A DNA stretch of 64,000 bases. Origin: Celoporthe dispersa (taxonomy: Eukaryota > Ascomycota > Sordariomycetes > Diaporthales > Cryphonectriaceae). Below, piece after piece: positions 31,016 through 43,790 of the stretch; position 1 is the stretch's first letter, and every line of letters starts with the position of its first letter. The notes below the pieces were generated by a model. It saw nothing but the letters and a program-made list of their open reading frames with translations, ran no database searches and was not told where the DNA came from. The translations under genes and the position numbers were made by a program. The stretch spans positions 868,001 to 932,000 of the forward strand of contig WAID01000006.1 of NCBI GenBank assembly GCA_016584495.1. The letters are read 5' to 3'.

Positions 31016-32395
31016 ACAAGCTGTTTGGGATATCGCCTTCACTTGCGCAAGCACGAAAGCTCTGATAGAGCACGCTCGCTTCCGACATCCCACGCTAGGT
31101 GGCCCAACAACTGCAGCTGGAAGGCACAGAAGGATGGACAAGCGAGAGCTGTATACCTTGTGAAAAGAGGTTCTCTCGAAGTCAGTATACCTCGCTGTAG
31201 GATCTGCAACCAGTCCTGTGGCCATGTTGCCAGCAATGGCCAGTCCCGCGGCGTGCGGTAGCCCAAGGGCTGGTCCATCGTTGTGACAGGCACTGGAACA
31301 GGGCTCCTGCTGAGTGTATCAAGACTTTGTTGCTGCGAAGCGATGGTTGTCCAAAGTCCAGCCTTTGCGAATTCTCGATTACCGAGCCCAAAATCAGTAT
31401 TTCGTGAAGTTGTTTGTGCAACAAACAAAGGGCAAGATGTGGCAGCTACACGAAAGACCGACGCCCCAGGAACCACTCGGAAGGAGAACAAAGCGTGGTC
31501 GAGATATCCCGACCCTGGCCGGACAACCCCCATCGTGCCAACAGTGCAGACCACAACGCCGATCCTCACACTCCAGTCGACATTTTCTCAGATGTGGCTC
31601 TATGATTATTCCTGGGCTCGGCTGATGGGAACATTACACTTTCGCTTTCTCCTCGGAGACCATCAATTCGGACGGCTCAAAGTGCCACCCACTACTTACA
31701 CTATCTACTGCCGTTCATCCTTGGCCACGATTTTTAGTCTCCTGCCGATCAGCTTCGTGTGACTGCCCCGGGCGTATCTTCCGGGCTCTTAGCTCTTGTA
31801 CTTTCAGTAATACAATAGTGTTAGTCCACGCCTGAAGACGTGCCTAGATGGTAGGTATTAGCTCGAAGGGGAGGAGGTGATCCCAATTTAGGATATGGAT
31901 GACGTCCCAAGACCCTCACGCCCTCCGTGCAAAGCTCTCGAGCCTCGCCCGGATCAGTAGCTTCGATCATGACAGACAATTTGGGAAGGGGAATCGTGTT
32001 CACCATGATGGGTCGGAATTATCACTCCACTCCATGAACTAAGTAGTTGTGGATTGAGGCCCCGGGTAGAGCGATCCCGTGAAGTACGGTACATTATCTG
32101 GCTCAAGATTAGTTCATTGTCATAAAAGCGAGATGATTGATGTCAAATACTGTCTTGGGCCAGAAAAACGGACGTCTTTGTCATTGACCTGCCAATGACG
32201 ATGTCTTCGCGTGACAGCAGCCACTGCTTCGCGCCATGCAAACAAAACCTATAATACTCGGCCTTGGAGGAGGTCTGCCGCAGCGCGTTCCTGTGAGGAT
32301 ACCCTTTCCAATCGTCCCGTAGACACCTCCATGGTACCCAGCAGCGAAGGTGTTGAGCTGGAGACTCCTCAGTCTTGAAAAGCCCGAAAAACAGT
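31016..32395. other. Intergenic region
   Basis: About 1.4 kb without a supported gene. Overlapping open frames of 156-176 codons on both strands near 31040-31760 have no recognisable motif and look like chance frames. Confidence 0.45.
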
Positions 32396-33668
32396 ATGCG
32401 TTCGTCATCTTGCCTGGTCAGTGCCCTCGGGCTCGCTTCCCTCGCAGCAGCAAGGCAGTGCACCAACCTCAGCGTTCCCATTCACGTCAAAGCCCGAAAC
32501 GCAGTATTCAATCTCACAACACCCCAGAGCGACATCGACGTGACCAACTTCGTCCTCGACAACACGCAGAACGGCCACAACTTTACCGCCGACTTGTTGA
32601 CGGGCTACCAAACCGTTGGCGGCCACTATAATATTGCAGCGACATACTGCGAGCCCGATGGCGGGCCCTCGTCCACCGTGCAGCTGCTGACGCACGGCAT
32701 CGGCTTTGACCGTTCGTACTGGGATCTGTCAGTGAACAACTATAACTACAGCTACGCAGCGCAGGCAAACGCAGCTGGGTACAGCACCTTTTCGTATGAC
32801 CGCCTCGGTATAGGCATGTCCTCGCGCGGCGAGCCCGTGAACGAGATTCAGTCATATCTCGAGATCGCCGCACTGCACCAGCTCACGATGCGACTCCGGG
32901 CGGGCTCGATCAAGGGCGTCGGCTGCGGCTTCGACAAGGTCGTCCACGTGGGCCACTCCTTCGGCAGCATCCAGAGCTACTCCCTGACCGTGCTCTACCC
33001 TCACGCCAGCGACGGTCTGGTGCTCACCGGCTTCACCCAGGCAGCCGAGTTCGTGCCCTACTTCAACCTGGGCGGAAACTTCATCCTCGCCACGACGGTC
33101 CCGTCCTTGTCGACTTATCCGGTTGGCTACTTCGCCGCTGGCGATATCTCTAGCGTCCAGACCAACTTCTTTGCGCCAGGCTCGTTCGACCCGGAGCTGC
33201 TGAGCCTGGCATATACCACTGGGGAGCCAGTCACTCCGGGAGAGCTCCTCACGATCGGCGCACAGACCTCATCGACGAACCCGACCACGGCACCAGTCTT
33301 GATCATCACTGGAGGTGGGTTCTATAATGGGGATCTCTCGGTCTTCTGCTTGCTGGGTTTGAGATCACGGGTGTGCTGACATTTACATGATAGGCCGTGA
33401 TATTCCATTCTGCGGAGGCGACTGCAGAGTTACGACAAATGCGAGCATTCCGAACATACTTGAGATGTCCCGTGCTGAATTTCCAAACACAACCAACTTC
33501 ACGGCCGTAGTCGTCGGCGAGGCAGGCCATGGCCTGAACCTGGTGTGTCCTCGGATGGTTTACCTCTGTCTAGAATGTGGTACTGACAATGTTATCCAGG
33601 AATATTCCCATCCATATACGTTCAGTACGATTCTGGACTTCGTCGAACAGAATGTCGGCGCATCGTAA
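32396..33668 (+). CDS. Secreted alpha/beta hydrolase, three exons, 378 aa
   Basis: The exons are 32396-33314, 33394-33542 and 33600-33668. Intron 1 (79 nt) has a GTGGGT donor, a CTGAC branch and a GATAG acceptor; intron 2 (57 nt) runs GTGTGT...TCCAG with a CTGAC branch. The protein starts with a signal peptide (MRSSSCLVSALGLASLAAAR). It carries the nucleophile elbow VGHSFGSIQSY, an earlier oxyanion-type LLTHGIGFDRSYWDLS, and a late GEAGHGLN that supplies the likely catalytic His. Several N-glycosylation sequons (NLS, NLT, NFT, NYS, NAS, NTT) agree with secretion. The substrate is unknown; esterase or lipase activity is possible. The unspliced frame would stop at a short nonsense tail after exon 1, so the intron model is preferred. 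It stands alone between two long non-coding spacers. Confidence 0.9.
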
Positions 33669-36600
33669 CCGCCGCTGGTGTTCTTGAAACGTGGTAATGT
33701 GGCTTCTAGGGATCGGAGTTATCTAGACGTCGAGTCGGTGAGGCACGAGTAGTAGGAATGGGAATGCCATGACTAGACCCGTAAACTGTTCATATAAAAT
33801 CACTCACTTCGTGAACGCGTATGGGTATGAGCGACCCCAAAAGCAAGTTAGGATGGTGGCACGAGTAAGAGAGACGCTATTCACAGTATTTGTCGGCGTA
33901 TGATACCAACTAAGGACAATTGCTCGAATGTCTGCGTCATCTCAGTTTTCGAGGCAGCAGATACCTTCAGCAGGGCTCAGGGTCTCCCTTTTGAGTGCTG
34001 ACTGAACTTCAGGGATCATTCGCGCTCGGTAGTTGCGCGGGGAGGCTTGGTATGCAAGTCATGCTGACAGGCGCCACGACGACTGACTTCAACGACAGAT
34101 GACATGCTCGTGATAACCGCAAATCGAAAGCACAAAGAGACCGCTTGACCATCACTATTGCCTGCCGCTTGTTCTTGAGCAGGCCCAACTGAGAAGGACG
34201 TCATGATCGGCTCGGACGAGCTACGCAACGCTACAGCGTCGTGGTGAGACAACAAGCCACCAGGCCACCTGTCTGTGGTGCCGTGTTGGCCGAGACACGC
34301 CGTGGCTGTGTGCGGCTGCTGACCAAGTTCAGACGTGACGAGCATGGCAGACGTCCCGTTATCTGCGAGAATGTGATAGCGTTCGAGATCACCCTTATGA
34401 ACGACGAAGTCATCATCAACAGGTTTTCTGACCATGCCGTGGGGTTGCAGTAGTGACATAATAAGCTTGCATAATCATTGGCGATTGGGAGCCCTGCCGG
34501 CTTTGAGACCCTGGCGCAGCTTGCAGGGTCGCCTCGCACTCGAGGTGCTTTTGGTTGACCCTCCTAGGCGTAGGCAAGGGTGAGTACCGTCGCTTGTCTG
34601 ATGGCATGTCACTCACCGTGTGTCCTTGCGCAATGATGCGAGGGCTGATGGCTTACAACGGCTGATCAAACTTATCGCCAAGAGGAAGGAAGACCTCGAT
34701 ATTGTTGTTGATCCAAAGCTCGACCCCTGACCAACCGAACGGGCGGATAGGGCCGCTTTGTTGGCGGTGCAGAGGAGATAATTGGAAGCCGGCTTTGGTG
34801 GGCCCTCCAAGTAGCACCATGGTGCTATGGCACTACGGGATGGGTGGGTGGACCAGAACCGAGGAGATAAGAGGTGACGTTTTCCCCAGGACCCTGTGAT
34901 CACCATCAGTCTTTGGAGCTTGGTACTGTGTGGAATCCTCCCTTCCGCAGCCTGCAACACTACACGTGGGCCTGCTTTTCATTGCTGGAACTGCATACTT
35001 ACCCTGGCCAACCAGGACTGTACTTATAACCTCACTACGATCTGAGGTTTTCATGCGTCAGCCAGTCCTGGCTTTGAACCATCCTATGCACAGTCCTCTA
35101 TCCAGCAGGGCTATGTTGGATGGAGCCAGTATCAGAAGACACACAAAACTGGCAGCATGACCAGCCGTGGCACCGGTGACGACATCTCTGGCACCACCCC
35201 GCCAGGTAAACGCGTTGCTCACGTTGCTTCCAGGTACCGTGAGGCACCGTGAGAACCCGCGGGATGGCAAGCAGATCGACTCGCATGAAATCAGAGCTGT
35301 CGCAAACCATCCGCCACTGAGATGGCTGTGTCGTCCAGAGGTGTGGCCACCAAAATGTGATACCAGGAGCAGGCTGCCCACCATTCGGCTAGGCCGCCAC
35401 ACACAAGTAACCCTGTGACGCTGAGATGACCTTTGGTACTCATGATGCCATTCCGAAGGGACACACAATGGTACATGGAGCCAGGATCCGTTCTAGTGAA
35501 AGGATGCGCAATGTGGGCTAAAATAGAGCGCACTCACAATTGCTACCACGGAACTGTGCATGTCACAGATGACAACAGGGTTACGGAAATACATACCATG
35601 TTTTTTTTTCTTCCATGCCCGCCCCTCTAAGAATAGTCACGAACAACCTTCTGCAGATCGCAGCTTTGCTTGCCTCCAGCTGGGAAGTGGGTGTTGTCTT
35701 CTGGTGCCAGATGCTCCCCACGTCTCGCATAGCCCGGTTCCACATCGAGGTCTTCCCGGATCAATGCCGGACGGGGGTGTGGGAGGCCTATCTCCTTGTT
35801 TTCCCAATTCAAACGCCAGGCCCCTTCCATTCGTCCTTTCAATAAGTGCCTCAATCCTTGTTCAGCACACCATGGTCTAGAAGAGGCATGATGACGACAC
35901 TGTCCCGCAGCAGCTGAGCTCAGGGCTTCCCGAGAGAGAGTCTGGTTCAGACGCGTGCTTTCGTCACAGTTGTCTCGCTATGGTGCCGATGCCGTGTGGG
36001 GGAAAGAACCCGTGTTGCCATTTGCCTCATGTTCAGCCCTGAACCCTTCGTGTTTTGTCAACCAGGAGGGTGAAATCAAGGCGGAGGAGAGTCTACCTAC
36101 CTACCACCTGCAGCCGCCAGGGCAGTGATCCGCAGACGAGAATGGCTGAGGGGCGGCATCTCATACGAACACGATCGAGATTCCAAGTAGCAACAAGCTT
36201 CTCTGCATAGGCATTGGCCCATCTCCATGCGGCCCAATGACTCCTTTCACTGCATGCTGCAACTCTCCACTTAGGCATCCCTCGTCTCGCGCCGTAGTTG
36301 GTTAAACCTTCGTTTGCATGCAGGTCGACGCGCAGCTCAAACAGGCACAGCCGCCCAAAAGAAGCTGCAGTGTGACATACAACCTGTTTATGGCAAACGT
36401 GCCTGTTTAACCCCTCCTGTGCATGCGCACCACAAGGTGACCACTTGACCTTGGAAAGGGAGCGGGCATCTGCAGAGGTGTCTCGTTCATAGTTGCGTTT
36501 GATAAGGAAGACTGGCAAGCACCATCCAGAGCACCACGTCACGGCAGGTACCTCGTTACCACTTACAACAAACACTGAAACTGGGCAGGGACAAGCATAC

Positions 36601-36884
36601 GGTAGTGCCTTCTCCATCGCCCCTTCTCACCTGAGACCTGGCAAACCACCAGACCGTCTCTACTGGGCAAAAACATATAAGACCGGCCATCCTTCCCTCC
36701 TTGCGACTCACAGCGCGTCTCCTACTCACTCATTCCAACCTGTCAACCTCAGTCTTTCTACTCCATCCTCCACCTCGTCTCCTACCAGATACCAGCTACC
36801 TTGCGCTGCCTTGACCTTCGTTATTCTCGCACCCCAACGTCATCACCACAACCAATCAGCACCCTGGCGACCAAATCAGCGATC
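33669..36884. other. Long intergenic region upstream of the aspartic protease
   Basis: About 3.2 kb. No open frame shows a domain, intron pattern or homology I recognise, and I see no transposon ends. The final ~200 bp form the promoter and pyrimidine-rich leader of the protease gene. Confidence 0.45.
36674..36681 (+). promoter_or_regulatory. TATA-like element of the aspartic protease gene
   Basis: CATATAAG lies about 210 bp before the start codon and is followed by C/T-rich sequence typical of fungal transcription starts. The assignment rests on position and sequence only. Confidence 0.4.
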
Positions 36885-38275
36885 ATGGAGGCCGCTCTAG
36901 CAACCCAGGCCAAGCTCAGGCAGGAGCTCGGCCTCAAGAAGGTCATGGCCGTACCCAACCAGAACTACAAGCGCCACGGCACCAAGTCCTACGTCTACCT
37001 CATGAATAGGTTTGGCTTCAAGGCCACCAAGCCTGGTCCTTACCAGCACACTACCACCTTCCACCACCGTGGGCTTGCTGGCTCCCACATCGCCAAGGGC
37101 GGCCGCCTCCGCCGTGAGCACAGGCTTGTCAAGGCCACCTCTGATGGCGAGACAGGCGAGGTCACCGCCGAGGACCAGCAGAACGACTCCGAGTACCTGT
37201 GTGAGGTCCAGATTGGCACGCCTGCCCAGACCCTGAAGCTCGACTTCGACACTGGTTCCTCCGACCTCTGGGTGAGCCCTACCCTACATGACTCGGTGCT
37301 GCTGCAGCTGTCGCTAACCATGATCAGGTCTTCTCCACCGAGATGCCCGCCAAGGACCAGAAGGGCCACGATGTCTTCGACCCCTCCAAGTCTTCCACCT
37401 GGAAGACCTCCGAGGGTCTCGCCTGGAAGATCTCCTACGGAGATGGCAGCTCTGCTTCCGGTGATGTCGGGACTGACACTGTCAACATCGGTGGCGTCAC
37501 GATCACCAACCAGTCTGTCGAGCTGGCCAAGACCGCCGCTGCGCAGTTCATCTCTGGCACCGGCGACGGTCTTCTCGGTCTCGCCTTCCCGTCCATCAAC
37601 ACGATCACCAAGAGCGGCAAGGCTGACCCCCAGAACACCCCTGTTGCCAACATGATCTCTCAGGGCGACATCCCCTCTGGTGCTCAGCTGTTCACCTCGG
37701 CCTTCTACTCTTCTCGCGACCAGGCTGCCAACTCTTTCTACACCTTCGGCTACATCGACACCGACCTCGTCGGCTCCAACACCATCCACTACACCGATAT
37801 TGACAGCTCTGAGGGCTTCTGGATGTTCGACTCTACGACCTACACCATTGCGGGCACGCAGGGCACACAGGCATCCAACAAGGCCATCTGCGATACCGGT
37901 ACCACCCTCTGCCTGCTGGCCGACGAGGTCGTCGAGGCCCTCTACAAGGCTATCCCGGGAAGCAAGTACGACGAGACCCAGCAGGGTTACCTCTTCCCTA
38001 CCTCCGTCACTGCCGATCAGCTTCCTGACTTCAGCGTTGCTGTCGGCGACAAGGAGTTCACAATCCAGAAGGAGGACCTGGCGTTTACTGTTGCTTCTGA
38101 GGGATACTGGTACGGTGGTGTGCAGTCCCGTGGCGACAACCCATTTGACATCCTGGGTGACGTCTTCCTGAAGAGCGTCTATGTCATCTGGGACCAGGGC
38201 AACACCCGCCTGGGTCTGGTTCCCAAGATCGAGAGCACCCAGAACCTGGACCCCACCACCAGCAGCAGCTCGTAG
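36885..38275 (+). CDS. Pepsin-like aspartic protease (family A1) without signal peptide, two exons, 444 aa
   Basis: The exons are 36885-37271 and 37328-38275. The 56-nt intron has GTGAGC, a GCTAAC branch and ATCAG, and falls directly after the first catalytic motif. Both catalytic aspartates are present: LDFDTGSSDLW near residue 122 and CDTGTTLCLL in the second lobe. The flap ISYGDGSSASGDVG and the C-terminal PFDILGDVFLKSVYVIWDQG are canonical. The N-terminus (MEAALATQAKLRQELGLKKV) is a hydrophilic helix with no signal peptide, unlike secreted penicillopepsin-type enzymes. A propeptide-like Lys/Arg-rich segment (KRHGTKSYVYLMNRFGFKAT) precedes the mature region. This suggests an intracellular or unconventionally exported member. 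An upstream in-frame start is not supported by any ATG. Confidence 0.93.
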
Positions 38276-40629
38276 GCGACCCAACGAAGTCGCTTCCGGG
38301 TGCATTTTTGAGCCTACAGCCGCTGGTATTCTCTGAACGGGTTTCGGCGGATTCTGAACATGATTGCGATGAGTTGCTTTCGGAAGGGATGGTTCTCATT
38401 TCTTAGCAAGGGCTTTTTTTCCTCGAGACATCCAAGTAGCACGCGTACCTAATAATGAATACACCGTTACTTTCCCAATACTTTGACTCCGATAATGCGA
38501 GGCATTCTCAAGCATCCTGTTCCATGTCGTTAGGGGCCCTGTGAGGTGATTGGCTGGATTACTTGGGAGGGCTTACTAGCTACCGTGGTATAGGTGCACA
38601 TATCACAGAACAGTAGTCTCCCCTGCGGTATGGGTAGGGGATTTTCATGTGACAGTGCTTTACTGTATGTTCCTGTACTTGCATAATGCTCGTGCCCACG
38701 GGATGATCGGACATACTCTGGGCAGTGTCTAGGGAGATTGAGCGAGAAGGCATCGAGATCCAGGTATAGAACAGCAGTATAGGCTCTCTGGACTCCGACA
38801 TGCTTGTGGCATACACGAGGATTCTCCAACACCCTCAACCTCAGTCCTGTTGCCTGGACCTCTCCGCATATCGGCGTCAAGGAAGCTCTTGTCAGCCACG
38901 AGGTGCATATCGAGATTGGGGTAGCCGCGGAGGGGACAGCGTATGGAATTAGTAAAGTAACGATGCTAGTCGTACTGCATGAGGGTTCACATGCGTCTCA
39001 AATGCTCCGAGAGTCCCGTCTCCCCTTTCTGGGGTAGAAGCGAGGCGGACTGGCTGGGAGTGACCCGAGGGTGAACGAGGGGCGAACCAGGGAGGGCACA
39101 CCCGGTCCCCAACAAACACATCTGCATGAATTGCGCTGGCCGCACCCATAAGCAGCCTCTGCATTGGTAGGTAGGGTATGCCTAGGTGTCGCTAGCGGTT
39201 TGCCTTGGTCGATGAACCAGGGTCTCAATATACATGCAGCATGCTATTGGCGAAGGCACTGTTGTTCGCCCTGTGTCTGGAGAGGACGAGGTCACTTGGT
39301 GTATCCCAATGTTGTAAGTACTACCGTCCATAGCTGGCATGTATCCTTACGTACTTACTTTCGGCAGGCGGTCGTCTCCGAATACCATGCATGCTACTTA
39401 GCGATCTTCAGAAGCAGTACTCCAAAGACCAGCCTGGCAGGGCCCAGCAGGGCCTAGACTCCTCCCTACCCAGTGGCCGTGGTTTCTCCACTCACCTCTG
39501 ACGCTGCCGGTGGCTACCACAGTCCAGTCCAACCAACGCCTAGGCCGCTCCGTCCCAACGCAAGCTAAGCAAGACACAGCAGTGCAGCCCCAGAGCCTGT
39601 GCCCACAAGAGGGGGGGGGGTTCCCCAACAGGAGTAGCCGCAAAATACAACACAGCAGTCATCGGTAAGCTGGAGAGGACTGTGGCCCCAGCTTCCTGGT
39701 CTCCGTCATCACAGCGCGCGCGCACACACACAACACACACAGAGGGAGAGACAGACACAGACACACCCACACCTCTAGACCCAATCCACCGACCCCGACC
39801 AACAAAACATCAACATCCACCACCTCAACTCCACCTCCCGCGCTGTCCTGTCGCCCATCACCGCCGACGCCAACGACCACCTCTTGCCGTCAAAAAGCCT
39901 GGTCCCTGGGCTGGTGGGATCCATCATTGAGATATCGGCTAGCAGCTATTCGGTACGCCTCTAGGCTCTGCCCGTCTCAATCGAAGTTTCAAAGCGTTTG
40001 TTCGCCTTTGACTCTTATCCGGTTCGACCTTGTCATCCTTTCTCCGGCCTCCGACCTCACTTGTTCTCGTCTCTACTTCTCCCTCTCGCCCTCGCCAACC
40101 TCCCTCCCGCCTTGTTTTTTCCCTTTTCCTGAATCTTTGCCCGACAGGGACACAGAGGAAGTGGAGTCAGTGGTTCTTTTTGGGTCGGCAAACGATATTC
40201 GAATCCGCCTTGGCCTGCGCTGTCAAACTTTCCCTACGCTCTTGTGTTTTTTTTCCCCCACTAATTGTCTGTCTTGTTGCGGTCTGCTTTCATCCCTGCG
40301 ACCTCTCTTTTCTACTCAGCACCGTTCTTGTGGCAATACCACAAGTAACAATCCTCAATCGAAACACTGCTGCCGTGCGGGCCCCCGGCCTCAGATCAGC
40401 AGCGCGTCCGTCCCCGACCGGATCAGCGGTCGAGCATCTCTCGAGGACAGTTCGATCGCCTCCCCGACGCCGCATGTTAGCCTTCGAGACCTTCTGAACC
40501 CGCTGCAGACACAGCGTGCGGTGCTGTTCGATCCCTACCCCTCCTCGCCTAGCCCGGTCGAACTTCGACGCCCCACAGCCACACATATATACACAAACAC
40601 ACCCAGACATACATACACACACAGACACG
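38276..40629. other. Long intergenic region with the leader of the Barentsz-type gene
   Basis: No gene recognised. (CA)-rich simple sequence lies at 39720-39775 and 40575-40628, and a strongly pyrimidine-rich stretch at about 39960-40330; these fit a long promoter/5' untranslated region. A G run lies at 39611-39620. Confidence 0.45.
40575..40628. repeat. (CA)-rich simple sequence in the 5' leader
   Basis: Interrupted CA/TA dinucleotides directly before the start codon at 40630. It is unusual in lying against the ATG. Confidence 0.75.
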
Positions 40630-42877
40630 ATGGGTGCGCCTCCCAAACGCAGCACCAGAAGGACGCCCGGCCATCGACGCCGCGTCGACGATGAGGGTGA
40701 TGACGAGGGTGGACCCGAGACGCTGGATCATCTCGATGACGACTCCGTCACTGAGGGCTCCGTGGTCACCGACGAGCATGACCGTGGCGATGACAGTGAC
40801 ACTAGCAACGTCGACGAGGCGTCACCGACATCACCAGTCTTAAGAAAGACAACAGGCCGCGGAGCTACCAAGGGAAACGCCCCTCGTCATGCTCCTGCAG
40901 GGACAACGGGACCGGAAGAGCAGGCTGCTCGGGACATCGCGGAAGCCGAAGTACAACTAAACGGGCTGAGCATCTCGGACGAACCTAGACCGGCGCAGAG
41001 GGGACAGCTGCTCCCGCACCTACCAAGCCGACAGCCCCCGTGGTCGTGAGCTCCACACAGGCGCAGGCGCAGGAGCCTCCCTTCGAGCGCAGACGCCGTG
41101 AGCACGAGGAGTACCGCAAGAAAAGGGACGAGGACCCAGCTTTCGTGCCAAACAGGGGAGCCTTCTTCATGCATGACCACCGGCACGCCGGCCCGGCCGC
41201 GAATGGTTTCCGTCCGTTTGGCAGAGGAGCACTGAGAGGCGGTCGAGGAAGGGGCCGTGGCGTAGGGGGCCCCTTGCACCGGTCAAGTATGCATCTCTAC
41301 CTACACCCCCAGACCGGAGTGTGTGACCTTGTCAAAATTGTTGCTGACGATGGAAAGCAGTCCATTCCAGTCAAACCCTTTCGACCCGACTGTCAACGGT
41401 CCTTGGGCTCACGACATGCACGAAGCTGTTACCGAACCTCCCCCCATGCGGCAGCCGAGACACGCGACTCGACCTGTGGAAGGCCCTCCGAACGGAGACG
41501 GACACATTCCCACACGTCCACCAAGCGAGACGCCTATCAACAGGATTTTGTCGACCGAGAAGACACTCGGGTGTGTGGAAGTTCGTGTGTTCTTCCCCGG
41601 CCTGAAGGAGCCTAGGTCATTCCCCAGCATCCCGATAAAGCGCTACATAATGCTGCCCGACCACAGACCTCCCCTCCGGCGTGACAAGGCCGTTAGAATA
41701 TGTCTGCCGGCCAACCCTCCTCGCTATGTGTTCCCTGCTGCCGACCGGTCGTTCATCTTTATCCCCCGGGCCATGCGTCCGAACCAGCAGCACATCCGCG
41801 GCAGGTCCCGAACTGGTTTTGGCTCCGTTGGCGGCTATTCACGTCGTACTAGCATCTACGGCGGCAGCTACTACGGAAGTGCCTACACTCCGAGTGTTGG
41901 CATGAGCCGACGGTCGTCGATAGCTCCGGGAGACTTCATCTCGCCGACCGGCTCCGCTATGTCGAGGCCGATCGTGCGGCTCCCGCCCATGATGCAACCA
42001 CAGGTGCCGGTGCCCATTCCCGTGCCTGGTCCAGCATCGGCATTTATCCCGCCGCCTCTGCCGCCTGTTGACATCGCTGTCACCGACACACCAGCGCCTG
42101 AATATCCGGCCGGTCCAGGCCAGCCCTCGATCAACGACCTACCGCAGCCGCAGACCCATCCCCTCCCTCAAAAGCCAGCATTCCAGGAGAATCGTCCCGA
42201 TGACTCTATCCCCATGCACCAACCCCGCCCGCAGAAGGCAGTGTCACTCGAGAACATTGAATCGCCCACCAGACAGACCAGACAACCGCCGCAGTTCCAG
42301 CAGGCCTTCCACCAGCAGGTACCCCCTCAGATGGCTAACAGCTTATCGCTGGACACTCACGGCCGGAACCCGCCCTACCCCTCACAAATCTCTACTGGTA
42401 CACCTCTTTCTCAGATTCCCGAGCGAGCCATCCACGCCGCACCCTTCCAGCCCTCGACCTACTCTCAACCCCCCGCCGGGCTATTACAGCCAGCCGTATT
42501 CCATGATGCCACCCCCGCAGCAGGGCTATTATTACCCACAGCCACCGCAGCCGTACGGAAACAGTATAGCCTCCCCTGCAGCAGCTCCTCCCTTCTATCC
42601 CAGCGGCCCAGCACCACAAGCGATGAGCTACGGCCAGGGTGGTCAGGGCGAGGGCCCTCCTGTTCAGGCCAGCACGCAGGGAGGCGGTTCATCCACCTTG
42701 GTCGCCCAGGATGTCAACGGCACGGTGTACTACTACGATGCAACTCAGATACCCACGTATCCGACCTATCCTACCTACGGCACCCCTGGCTATGCACCCA
42801 ACATGGCCATGGGCATGTCACCGGCCCCGGAGAGTTTCTACTACAATCAAGCGGCCCAAGGGATGGCCCCATACTAG
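40630..42877 (+). CDS. CASC3: Barentsz/CASC3-type exon-junction-complex protein; three apparent frameshifts
   Basis: The Btz (SELOR) domain that clamps eIF4A-III and RNA in the exon junction complex is readable at about 41075-41220: FERRRREHEEYRKKRDED, then PAFVPNRGAFFMHDHR, then an Arg/Gly-rich segment. The N-terminus (MGAPPKRSTRRTPGHRRR) is acidic afterwards. After a 74-nt intron 41287-41360 (GTATGC, GCTGAC branch, GCAG) come SNPFDPTVNGPWAHDMHEAV and a long Pro/Gln/Tyr-rich tail ending QAAQGMAPY at 42877. Three one-base breaks must be ignored: in the G run at 41000-41003, the G5C4 run at 41265-41273 and the C6 run at 42469-42474. When all are corrected the total length is a multiple of three (about 724 aa), and the intron phase only works with the second correction. 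A role in mRNA surveillance or localisation is inferred from the domain. Confidence 0.88.
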
Positions 42878-43305
42878 GGCTTTGCTGGCTACATTGGACT
42901 CCTTGGTTGAACAACTTGCATAAAGGACACTCGAGACCAGCGGTGGCATTCATGTCTTACCGCACAACAGTCGCAATCAAATCACTCCAGCCACCTCACA
43001 CCCACGGCGTCTATTGCAGCACCAGTCTTGGTCATGAAATTTTTGGTCACACTTGGTAGTCGAAGGGGCCATCCGGTTAGGCGAAAGGATCATTACGTCT
43101 ATCCGTCATTTGATCAGGAAAAAATGGCTTTGGCTAATGTTGGCAATTGTTGTGCGTTTCCACGAAGGAGTCCAAGGTGGCTGGGTCTCTTCTCCCCACA
43201 CATAGCTTAGTTGCGATGTGTACGGATCTCACCACTGGAACTGCACCGGGAGATGTCGTGCACGCGGTCGATTCATCTTAGGCAGCCTTTAATCGCTTGA
43301 CACCC

Positions 43306-43325
43306 TTTTTTTTTTTTTTTTTTTT
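43306..43325. repeat. T20 homopolymer
   Basis: Twenty consecutive T in the 3' flank of the Barentsz-type gene. Confidence 0.9.
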
Positions 43326-43435
43326 GGAAGCAAGAGATTTGTCGCCTTTGGTCCCCTTACCTACAGTCTCATCCACCTAATCTGTCGTGTTTCTCTGTCA
43401 TGTGTATACTCTTCCTCTTTATATTTTTTGTTCTT

Positions 43436-43448
43436 CCCCCCCCCCCCC
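43436..43448. repeat. C13 homopolymer
   Basis: Thirteen consecutive C. A run of this length is prone to length errors. Confidence 0.85.
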
Positions 43449-43776
43449 TTTCCTTGGTGGTTCTTTTGAAAATGTGTTTTGACTATGTCTTCGCTTGCCA
43501 AAAAGAAAAAAACACAGGTGGATTGATGAAGATTTCGGAGCGGCGTCCCAGGTGTCCCTTTTCTGGGAATTCTTCAGTATTTATACCGCATGACCTGGAT
43601 CTTTTCTGCACGGCTGGACAAAGCGGGATTGCAGTTCTGCCTTTCTTACTCCTTTTGCGTTTGGTTGGGGGGCGGTGTCTTTCTGATAACGGGTCTCTCT
43701 TGCCTTTGTCTTGATTGAGACTCCCTGCTACACTCCTTATGAATGCCTCTGAAAGATGAGAAACTTGAAAACGAGA

Positions 43777-43790
43777 GGGGGGGGGGGGGG
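43777..43790. repeat. G14 homopolymer
   Basis: Fourteen consecutive G following GAGA, in the same non-coding interval as the T20 and C13 runs. Confidence 0.85.

Noticed and set aside
31039..31762. Overlapping 156-176-codon frames on both strands
   Set aside because: No recognisable motif, splice pattern or composition difference; chance open frames are expected in GC-rich spacers.
37040..38305. 421-codon open frame on the minus strand
   Set aside because: Antisense shadow of the aspartic protease, whose motifs and intron on the plus strand are unambiguous.
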